A stretch of DNA of 52,897 nt from Nostoc linckia z4 (lineage in GTDB: Bacteria; Cyanobacteriota; Cyanobacteriia; Cyanobacteriales; Nostocaceae), in assembly GCF_002608075.1 (NCBI RefSeq), contig NZ_LAHA01000054.1, forward strand, positions 20-52,916. Direction: 5' to 3'. The notes below the pieces were generated by a model. That model was not told the origin of the DNA. It saw only the letters and a program-made list of their open reading frames with translations, and did no database searches. Position 1 is the stretch's first letter, and every line of letters starts with the position of its first letter. This document shows positions 25,425-32,210 of the stretch, in pieces. The position numbers and the translations under genes are program-made.

Positions 25425-25594
25425 TGCACTGCTTCCTTGATAATATCTAAAATATCATCGTTAATATGCCCTTTGCTTTTCCGATCTAGCCGACTTTTTT
25501 CCAGTTTCCACACCCGCTCAATAATTTGCCGTACTTCTGGTGGAGCGCTGGTTATTGGCTCCTGCACATCATCGATATTCGCCTCTTGTGGCAT
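25421..25594 (-). CDS. 57-residue protein coupled to the DndD-like ATPase
   Basis: A short frame from ATG at 25594 encodes MPQEANIDDVQEPITSAPPE followed by a basic helix (VRQIIERVWKLEKSRLDRKS) and ends INDDILDIIKEAVQ. Its TGA overlaps the ATPase ATG in an ATGA arrangement, a strong sign of translational coupling. The acidic, Pro-rich N-terminus and amphipathic helix suggest a small binding partner of the ATPase. No known family is recognised. Confidence 0.7.
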   Translation of the reverse strand: MPQEANIDDVQEPITSAPPEVRQIIERVWKLEKSRLDRKSKGHINDDILDIIKEAVQ

Positions 25595-25861
25595 CTTGGA
25601 TTCTAAAATAATTTTTTTATATTTTAACCTTCACTACTACTACATTTGTCACCGTGAAGCTACGGTTAGCGTTATCTAGCAGAATTCAGGAGTCAGAATT
25701 CAGAATTCAGAAGTCAAATAGGCTTGAGGCTGGGGTTTGAAACTTCGATTGTGTAGTTCACTTTCGTTTAAATTTACTGTATCTTGATATCTGATTTTTT
25801 TTGAAAAAATACTTTATTCTTTAATTGATTTCTGGTAGGATTAGTTTTAATTAAACCATAT

Positions 25862-25910
25862 TATAATGGGATGTAAGCTGCCTTAAAAATTTTGCTTATA
25901 TCCCATTATG
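25862..25910. repeat. Imperfect 17-bp inverted repeat
   Basis: TATAATGGGATGTAAGC (25862-25878) pairs with GCTTATATCCCATTATG (25894-25910), with one G-T pair and one end mismatch, around a 15-base loop. It could be a terminator-like hairpin or a MITE-type remnant; no T-run makes either reading certain. Confidence 0.6.
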
Positions 25911-26040
25911 ATCTAATTCATATTTTTATTATTTCATAGTTAATGTTTGTTTCTACCAAACTCAAAAATTTTTTACAAAAAAAAACAACTATCATCTAAT
26001 TTATTAGACATTTGGTGAAATTAATTTTGCGTTACCCAAA

Positions 26041-26063
26041 GAGACGTAGCATTGCTACGTCTC
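26041..26063. repeat. Perfect GAGACGTAGC hairpin after the helicase gene
   Basis: GAGACGTAGCA, one base, and TGCTACGTCTC form an 11-bp stem. It lies 24 bases past the end of the helicase gene, on the minus strand, where a terminator would be expected. The same GAGACGTAGCATTGC palindrome is a common dispersed repeat in Nostocales. Confidence 0.75.
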
Positions 26064-26086
26064 TACATTCATTTTCGCCAGATATA

Positions 26087-27568
26087 TCAAATATCTAATA
26101 AACCATATCGCTTTTGTAAATCGAGTAATTTCATTCTGGCAACGCCCGCGTTATCAGCCAAGTCAGCAAATTCAACAAAGCGGCGTAACTCTTTTTTTAA
26201 CAGATTGCGCTCAACTTCTATAGTTTCTCTATCTAAATCTGGTGGCAAAACAATCATGTCAAATATAGTTGCACGTTCTTTAGCTGGATGAGGGCGTAAA
26301 ACTCGGCCCCGTCGCTGGATAAACTGACGAGGATTACCAGAACTTGATAAAATCACCGCAGTTTGAATTGCCGGAATATCGACACCTTCATCTAAACAAC
26401 GAATTGCCACTAATCCTTGCAATTCACCGCTTTCAAATTGACGACGTAATAATTCCCTTTCTTCTAAAGAAGTTTGAGCCGTATAGGTGCTTACCTTGTA
26501 ACCTAGTTCTACTCCAAGAATTTTAGCAACAGCTTTGAGTTGGCGTAGCGATGAACGTTGTCCCGCGTCTTGAGAACCATCACTACAATAAAAAAGCGTG
26601 TGAGTAGTTTCGCGGCGAGTTGCCATTAAATCGCGCAAAGCATTTAATTTATTTTCAGCTGCACCAATTAACCTTGCCCTTTGCATCAATAACGGCTTTA
26701 AATCTTCATTGTCTTCAAAATCTCCTGGTTGTCCGTTTTCTCGTTCTCTATATAGCAGACATCGCCCAATTTTTTTAGTTAACTTTAAATAAGCAATACT
26801 TTCTGCTTCTGTTAACTCCACTAACACAGGATAATACAGATAATGTACCAAAGCACCTTGAGCGATCGCATCTCTCAAAGTAAACTCTGGCTGGAGAACT
26901 GGGCCAAAATAATCAAATAAAGATTGCGTCCCCAAATCATCAAAATATCTCTCCGGTGTAGCAGATAAAGCAAGTCTCAACCCCACCCGACGCGGTAAAC
27001 TTTCCTCTAATTTTGGTGCGCCTAAATTATGTGCCTCATCCCCAATAATTAAAGTTTTGGCAGGAAAATATTTGAGTTGAGATTGAAACCCATCTCCAAT
27101 TAAAGTGGAGTTCGTAGTAATAACCGTGACAAACCGTTGAGAACCAGAACGCAGATTATAAATTTGCCCTGAAAGTTGACTTTGCCAAGTGCGTAAATTC
27201 TCAAAGGCTAAAATCGGTTGCAAATTAAATTTTTCACATTCTCGCGCCCATTGGGTGACAAGATGTCGGTAAGGACACACCACCAACAGCACTTGTAAAT
27301 TAATCTGCTGATATAATTCACAAGCGATCGCTAATGCCGTGATAGTTTTACCACTACCAGTAGCCATTTTCAGCGTCCCTCTACCATTATTAGCAAACCA
27401 GCTGGCGATAGCTTCTTGCTGATATTGCCGCAATTGCAAAGATGCAGGCTTTCGTGGACATCCTGGTAATGGTTGCGAAGTTTGATAACTGCCCTTACTT
27501 TCCCTCGCAAATGGTGATTTTAAGCGAAAAGTGGGCAGTTCCCGCACTGGATTTGCCGTCAGGTACAT
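26087..27568 (-). CDS. DNA phosphorothioation system restriction enzyme (SF2 helicase)
   Basis: The 493-residue protein is a superfamily 2 helicase: Walker A KMATGSGKTITALAIACELY near residue 68, DEAH box IIGDEAHNLG, motif III LALSATPERYFDDLG, and motif VI QFIQRRGRVLRPHP. The N-terminal 50 residues (FRLKSPFARESKGSYQTSQP) have no helicase motif. It matches the helicase family labelled as the restriction enzyme of the PT system in some dnd clusters. It probably translocates on DNA and needs a nuclease partner, since no nuclease motif is visible. A 492-base gap separates it from the DndD-like ATPase gene. Confidence 0.8.
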   Translation of the reverse strand: MYLTANPVRELPTFRLKSPFARESKGSYQTSQPLPGCPRKPASLQLRQYQQEAIASWFANNGRGTLKMATGSGKTITALAIACELYQQINLQVLLVVCPYRHLVTQWARECEKFNLQPILAFENLRTWQSQLSGQIYNLRSGSQRFVTVITTNSTLIGDGFQSQLKYFPAKTLIIGDEAHNLGAPKLEESLPRRVGLRLALSATPERYFDDLGTQSLFDYFGPVLQPEFTLRDAIAQGALVHYLYYPVLVELTEAESIAYLKLTKKIGRCLLYRERENGQPGDFEDNEDLKPLLMQRARLIGAAENKLNALRDLMATRRETTHTLFYCSDGSQDAGQRSSLRQLKAVAKILGVELGYKVSTYTAQTSLEERELLRRQFESGELQGLVAIRCLDEGVDIPAIQTAVILSSSGNPRQFIQRRGRVLRPHPAKERATIFDMIVLPPDLDRETIEVERNLLKKELRRFVEFADLADNAGVARMKLLDLQKRYGLLDI

Positions 27569-27760
27569 ATATTAAGCACAAACTAAATTATTTATTGGGC
27601 ATAGGGCATAGGGCATAGGGCATTGGGCATTGGGCATTGGGCATTGAGCATTGAGCATTGGTTATGAATTCTTCTCCTTGTCTCCCTTGTCTCCCTTGTC
27701 TCCCTTGTCTCCCCATCCCCCCATGCCCCATGCCCCACGCCCCATGCCCCATTCCCCAAT
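27569..27760. repeat. GGGCATAGGGCAT and TTGTCTCCC minisatellites
   Basis: Tandem copies of GGGCATTGGGCAT/GGGCATAGGGCAT (27597-27655), then four copies of CTTGTCTCCC (27677-27712), then CCCCATGCCCCATG copies (27718-27756). These lie between the helicase gene and lexA. The same minisatellite families recur at 46885-47115, 48840-48960 and 52780-52815. Confidence 0.9.
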
Positions 27761-28366
27761 TCAGTTGTAACCCCGCCAAACACCAATCAAAGAACCCTGC
27801 ACCTGCACTTGCATAGCGCTGACTTCAATGGGATTGTACTTAGAATTTGCTGGTTTGAGAGTAACGCGATCGCCTTGACGATAAAAACGTTTTAATGTTG
27901 TACCAAATCCATCAACTCTCGCAGCGACGATAGTACCATTTTTCAAATGATTTGGTTCTGGTACTGGACGCAAGAATACCACATCGCCATCAGCAATTAA
28001 ATCTTCAATCATGCTATCCCCAGCTACCCGCAAAGCGTAGGTATGGGGAGGTAACGATAAATTAGAAAAGTCTAAATGATCTACAGCATCGGTAAATGGT
28101 TCTATTAAACCACCAGCAGCGATCGTCCCCAAAATTGGTATGCCTTGTTTAACAGAACGCAAAATTCTAATCGTTCTTGCTTGTCCTTCAGTCCATTCTA
28201 TATATCCTTTAGTACGTAAATGTTCTAAACGACTTTGAATTGGTGCTGGTGACTTCAAACTCATCGCTTGCATCATTTGGCGAATTGAAGGCGAATGCTG
28301 ATGCGTTCGGATATATTCTGCCAACCATTCATAAAGTTCTTGTTGAGCTTCCGTTAAACGTTCCAT
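27761..28366 (-). CDS. lexA: LexA repressor
   Basis: The 201-residue protein has the LexA plan: an N-terminal winged helix (TEAQQELYEWLAEYIRTHQH, SPSIRQMMQAMSLKSPAPIQ), an Ala-Gly cleavage region GTIAAGGLIEP near residue 82, and an S24-type peptidase core with the catalytic Ser in VAGDSMIEDLI and the catalytic Lys in TTLKRFYRQGD. It represses SOS-type and other genes. A perfect LexA box lies 31 bases upstream of its start (28397-28410), so it is probably autoregulated. It borders the defence island but belongs to the core genome. Confidence 0.93.
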   Translation of the reverse strand: MERLTEAQQELYEWLAEYIRTHQHSPSIRQMMQAMSLKSPAPIQSRLEHLRTKGYIEWTEGQARTIRILRSVKQGIPILGTIAAGGLIEPFTDAVDHLDFSNLSLPPHTYALRVAGDSMIEDLIADGDVVFLRPVPEPNHLKNGTIVAARVDGFGTTLKRFYRQGDRVTLKPANSKYNPIEVSAMQVQVQGSLIGVWRGYN

Positions 28367-28396
28367 AAATTTTTGAGAGTAATTGTAAATGTCTCT

Positions 28397-28410
28397 AGAA
28401 CATTAGTACT
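28397..28410 (-). promoter_or_regulatory. LexA box upstream of lexA
   Basis: Read on the minus strand the site is AGTACTAATGTTCT, which fits the published Anabaena LexA consensus RGTACNNNDGTWCB at every position. It is followed by a TACAAT -10-like hexamer near 28386-28381. The position suits negative autoregulation of lexA. Confidence 0.8.
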
Positions 28411-28700
28411 ACAAAAAACTCCCTATAAGCAATAGAAAAGTAAAAATATTAAAGGCAAAAGGCAGAATATTTTTTCTTTTCTTTCACCTATTTATTCTTA
28501 ATTTTTTCCTGATAACTCGTCAAGAGTCAGCCGCACGTCGCCATTCTGACTCTTAACTCCTAACTCCTAACTCCTAACTCTTGGAAAGATTTGGGTTAAT
28601 TACGTCTCTCTTCTTAACTCCAAACCCCAAACTCCTAACTCCTCACTCCAAACTCCAAACCCCAAACTCCTAACTCCCAACTCCTAACTCCAAACTTTCT
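28411..28700. repeat. AACTCCTAACTC tandem repeats between argF and lexA
   Basis: Copies of AACTCCTAACTCC and AACTCCAAACTCC fill about 28548-28695. These are the same low-complexity repeats found at 39855-40040 and 52735-52770. The region near 28411-28540 is AT-rich with no coding potential. Any argF terminator must lie in these repeats; none is clear. Confidence 0.75.
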
Positions 28701-29621
28701 TCATTCTGCCCCCAAAATACTAGCAAGCAAAGCCTTTTGGGCGTGGAGGCGATTTTCTGCCTGTTCCCAAACTTGTGATTGAGAACCTTCAATAACTGCT
28801 TCAGTAATTTCTTCACCGCGATGGGCTGGTAAGCAGTGTAAAACAATTGCTTCTGGGTCAGCAAGACTCAATAATTGCTCGGAAATTTGGTAAGGTTGAA
28901 AAATTGGCAGGCGGTTATCGGCTTCTGCTTCTTGTCCCATACTTGCCCAAACATCAGTATAAAGTACGGCAGTTCCTTTGGCGGCTAATTCTGGGTCGTG
29001 GGTGAGTAAGACTTCAGTTTTATTATTAGCGATCGCTCTTGCTTGCTCTACAATTTTAGAATCTGGCTCAAATCCTTTGGGGGTGGCAATTCTGACATTC
29101 ATTCCCGCCAAAGCACACCCCAACATCAAAGAATTAGCTACATTATTTCCATCCCCTACGTAGGTTAAAGTTAACCCAGTTAGGCTGCCAAAAGCTTCTT
29201 GAATTGTCAATAAATCAGCTAATACTTGACACGGATGTTCGGCATCAGTCAAAGCATTAATCACTGGTATCTTGGCATAGTTGGCAAAAGTTTCTAACTC
29301 CTGCTGTGCAAAGGTGCGAATTGCCAAAATATCGAGATATCTATCTAAGACTCGCGCTGTATCTTGCACGGGTTCGCCGCGACTAACTTGAGTGACATTC
29401 GGGTTAAGATCGATTACCTGTCCGCCAAGTTGATACATGGCCACAGTAAAACTTACCCGCGTGCGAGTTGAAGCTTTAGAGAACAACAACCCTAGCACTT
29501 TATTACACTGCAATTTCAACTGTTTGCTTTTAAGTTGAGTTGCCAATTGCAGAAGTTCTTGGAGTTCTGTTGGACTGATGTCCGCCAGACTTAATAAATC
29601 TCGTCCGTTCAACGCTGCCAT
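28701..29621 (-). CDS. argF: Ornithine carbamoyltransferase
   Basis: From the ATG at 29621 (MAALNGRDLLSLADISPTEL) the protein has 306 residues, the family's usual length; an upstream in-frame start would add 24 unlikely residues. It contains the carbamoyl phosphate motif FSKASTRTRVSFTVAMYQLG (S-x-R-T-R), DTARVLDRYLDILAIRTFAQ, the HPCQ motif in TDAEHPCQVLADLLT, the ornithine loop DVWASMGQE and the VLHCLPAHRGEEI motif with the catalytic Cys. It makes citrulline from ornithine and carbamoyl phosphate in arginine synthesis. Confidence 0.96.
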   Translation of the reverse strand: MAALNGRDLLSLADISPTELQELLQLATQLKSKQLKLQCNKVLGLLFSKASTRTRVSFTVAMYQLGGQVIDLNPNVTQVSRGEPVQDTARVLDRYLDILAIRTFAQQELETFANYAKIPVINALTDAEHPCQVLADLLTIQEAFGSLTGLTLTYVGDGNNVANSLMLGCALAGMNVRIATPKGFEPDSKIVEQARAIANNKTEVLLTHDPELAAKGTAVLYTDVWASMGQEAEADNRLPIFQPYQISEQLLSLADPEAIVLHCLPAHRGEEITEAVIEGSQSQVWEQAENRLHAQKALLASILGAE

Positions 29622-29971
29622 GCTCGTGATGTGTAAAGAACAATTATATAATTCTGTTTCTTTACCCAGCCGTGTCAAAAAAGTACAATGCAAGCAAATG
29701 TACCAGATATTTTGGCGTCCAGCCCAGGATTTGAATTAGCTTTTGCTATGAATATTAATTTACCAACATTATTCGCGATCGCAATCACTGATTTTTCGAC
29801 TCAAAGTTAAAACTTAGGAGTCGAGGGGTGAAATTCTATTACAATCTCCCTCATCTCCTTACTCCCTATTCTCCAGACCAAATATTTTTTAGCGATCGCT
29901 CTAGACAAATACCTTGATTATGATAAAATAATAAATCGTGGTTACTAGTTAAAAAAATCCACAAAAAACTT

Positions 29972-30043
29972 GCCAGCATAGCACAGTGGTAGTGCATCCG
30001 ACTTGTAATCGGAAGGTCGTCGGTTCAAATCCGACTGCTGGCT
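29972..30043 (+). tRNA. trnT-UGU: tRNA-Thr (UGU)
   Basis: The acceptor stem pairs GCCAGCA with TGCTGGC, the D arm is GCACAGTGGTAGTGC, the anticodon stem-loop is TCCGA-CTTGTAA-TCGGA with anticodon TGT, and the T arm is GTCGGTTCAAATCCGAC. The discriminator base is T and no CCA is encoded, as is usual in cyanobacteria. Length is 72 bases. Confidence 0.96.
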
Positions 30044-30243
30044 CTCAGCAACGCCAAAGTTTTTTGTCTCAGGTTCCAGGTATAGAGGCACTAAGAAGCA
30101 CTTTTGCAAGAAGCTTCATGAGTTGCACCCACAAGAAAAAATGAAAATTTCTTTTGCCTACTCCTACTCCCTATCTTGAAGCTAGAGTTTTATTGCTCAT
30201 TAGTTATATACTCCCTTGTCCCCTTGTTTCTCCATATCTTTAC

Positions 30244-30501
30244 TCAGCCCTCTTGAATAGCACACTGATTTATGTTGGTTGATTGTAAGATTGGACTTGA
30301 TATCAATATAGTAATTGTTCTATTAGCTGTATGGGAGTCGAGACCAGATTTTAAAAGTTGATATATTAATATCCTTCTATTTTGAATTACGTAAGTTTTA
30401 CTTTGAACAGCAAGGTATTTGGAAACAATTTCTGCTACTTCTAAACCTACATAGCCACTATAACGCGATAAATTAGGAAGGTTAATAAATCCAATTAACA
30501 T
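30244..30501 (-). CDS. Doubtful 85-codon ORF
   Basis: The frame encodes MLIGFINLPNLSRYSGYVGL and a region with a possible helix-turn-helix feel (LLKSGLDSHTANRTITILIS). No family is recognised, no good ribosome binding site is seen and codon use is not convincing. It could be a gene remnant. Confidence 0.25.
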   Translation of the reverse strand: MLIGFINLPNLSRYSGYVGLEVAEIVSKYLAVQSKTYVIQNRRILIYQLLKSGLDSHTANRTITILISSPILQSTNINQCAIQEG

Positions 30502-30590
30502 TAATTTTTTTGCGAAGTTGACATAAATTTTATCTAAATCAAAATCAGTTTTTCTAGTTATGTCTGTAATTTATTGTATTCGTCACAGTA

Positions 30591-30747
30591 GGACTTACGC
30601 AAGAACTCTGTGAAACTCTGATTTCTCCCTGTCCTCTGCGGTAGCCTGCGGCAAGCCGCTGACGCTCCTTCTCTGCGAGACGCTGCGCGAACGTCGCTAC
30701 GGCTTCGCTAATGCGTCTACGATTTTCCGTTAAGAGTGCGTAAGTCC
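30591..30747. mobile_element. MITE-like element with 11-bp terminal inverted repeats
   Basis: GGACTTACGCA (30591-30601) and TGCGTAAGTCC (30737-30747) are perfect inverted repeats enclosing 135 bases made of short palindromic repeats. It has no coding frame. The arrangement and size fit a miniature inverted-repeat element; the flanks AGTA and CATA give no clear target duplication. Confidence 0.55.
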
Positions 30748-31466
30748 CATACAGTTCAAATAAGCTTGTTTTTCTTCCCGCTATTCCTTGTTAAGAGTTC
30801 CCAGTTTCCTGGCTTCACGAGTAAGTTCGCAAATCAAATCAGATTGCTTTATATGAGTCCTGTAGCTTACCAAAAGTTCTGAAATAGCGATTCACAAAGC
30901 TAGACAGCACAAGGGTTGAGGAGCATGTATCTATGGCATTCTTTTTTCAAATTGGTATTACTTAAGTAAAATTTATTTTTTATATAAATAATAATTATTA
31001 GTTCGCATTTGAAAAAGTATTGCTTGTTTGTAACAAAATTTGTTATATTTCTTTACATAAGTAAACAAAATTTAAAAAATGTGTGAAACTACTCTAAAAC
31101 AATGGCTGTCATACCAAATTCTCCAAAGTCAAGCAGCAGATTCAAACTTCAAAAGCTAGATTCTGCTGAAGCTTCTCAATGTGTGAATTTTGAATTCGTA
31201 TTAGTTAGCTGCACCTTGGTGAGTATGCAACTCTAAACCAAGTAAAAATTGTAGCTTTGGTAAAGCGATCGCAACTGTACTGATGTCATTGGTTAAGTGC
31301 CTTTGCTAGTCGCTAAACCTAACAAAGGACATTTCCAACGACTATCAATATGATAAGTGGAAGGCAGAAGGCTCCAAGGAAAAAGACTTATCCTGTCTAG
31401 TTTCTGGAGTCTGGGATTTGACATTTAATTCTGTCTACCTACTTAAGTTAGATTTCCAGGTAAGAG

Positions 31467-32111
31467 ATGAAGATTTGGAAGGCGGGCTGTATGGATGCTG
31501 ATGAACTTCTCAAACGCTATTGTGCAGGAGAGAGAAATTTCACCCAGGTAAGCCTGCACTTGGTTAACCTCAGCGAGGTATGTCTAGCGGGAATAATTTT
31601 GGCTAGAGCTAACTTGGCAAATGCGAGTTTATCTCATGCCAACCTGCGCGGAGCAAATATGACTCAAGCAAATTTGACTGCGGTATCCCTCTGGAGAGCT
31701 GACCTGAGTGGAGCGAACCTGATTTGGGCAAACGTGAAGGCTGCTAACATGATTCGGGCAAATCTGAGTGGAGTGGATTTGCACAAGGGAAACCTTGTGA
31801 AAGCAGATTTACGGTTAGCAAATCTCTGTGACGCAGACCTGAGCGGTGCAAATTTGGCTGGAGCAGACTTGCGCTATGCCAATCTGAGCGGTGCAAATTT
31901 AGCTAGAGCAAACCTGAGTGGTGTCAATCTGACTGGGGCAAACTTGAGTAATGCAGACCTCAGTCACACCAATCTCGCCAAAGCTATGTTATTTAAAACC
32001 GATCTCAGTTACGTTGATTTCACAGAGGTAGACCTGGCTCAAGTGGATCTGCATCAGTGCATTCTGAACGGAGTCACTTTGCCGGAACGAAGCCTAATCA
32101 AGGTAGGTTAA
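31467..32111 (+). CDS. Pentapeptide-repeat protein
   Basis: After a short N-terminal segment (MDADELLKRYCAGERNFTQV) the 214-residue protein consists of about 30 tandem A(N/D)Lxx pentapeptides, such as ANLSGANLARANLSG, which form a right-handed quadrilateral beta-helix. Such proteins are very common in cyanobacteria; their roles are mostly unknown. Start is either ATG 31467, with an AGGTAAG ribosome binding site, or ATG 31491, which fits the usual family N-terminus. It is 100 bases upstream of the histidine kinase gene on the same strand. Confidence 0.9.
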   Translation: MKIWKAGCMDADELLKRYCAGERNFTQVSLHLVNLSEVCLAGIILARANLANASLSHANLRGANMTQANLTAVSLWRADLSGANLIWANVKAANMIRANLSGVDLHKGNLVKADLRLANLCDADLSGANLAGADLRYANLSGANLARANLSGVNLTGANLSNADLSHTNLAKAMLFKTDLSYVDFTEVDLAQVDLHQCILNGVTLPERSLIKVG

Positions 32112-32210
32112 TTCGGCTGGGAATGGTAGGTAGTGGGGACAGTAAGTCGTTAGTACTGCCAATACCCAAACTTAACGAGTAATTGTTTATTTTTACCAAC
32201 CTAATTGCTA

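Larger units (their letters stand above)
25595..26086. other. Intergenic region with inverted repeats
   Basis: This 492-base gap separates the helicase gene (start of its coding end at 26087) from the 57-codon gene. It contains GAATTCAG-type tandem copies (25681-25712), an imperfect 17-bp inverted repeat at 25862-25910 and a perfect hairpin at 26041-26063. The promoter for the 57-codon/ATPase pair should be in the part near 25600-25800. No further coding frame is supported. Confidence 0.6.
30044..31466. other. Long intergenic region with a MITE-like element
   Basis: This 1.4-kb stretch after tRNA-Thr holds a doubtful minus-strand frame (30244-30501), a 157-base element with inverted ends (30591-30747), and AT-rich DNA with no supported gene. 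Homologous repeats such as CTGCGAGACGCTGCG and GCTACGGCTTCGC are inside the element. The part near 31300-31460 probably carries the promoter of the pentapeptide-repeat gene. Confidence 0.6.

Noticed and set aside
27588..27786. Two ORFs of 63-64 codons in the lexA/helicase gap
   Set aside because: They are wholly made of GGGCATTGGGCAT and TTGTCTCCC repeats and are not genes.
28548..28695. Possible CRISPR or satellite array
   Set aside because: Short, contiguous AACTCC(T/A)AACTCC units without spacers are low-complexity DNA.
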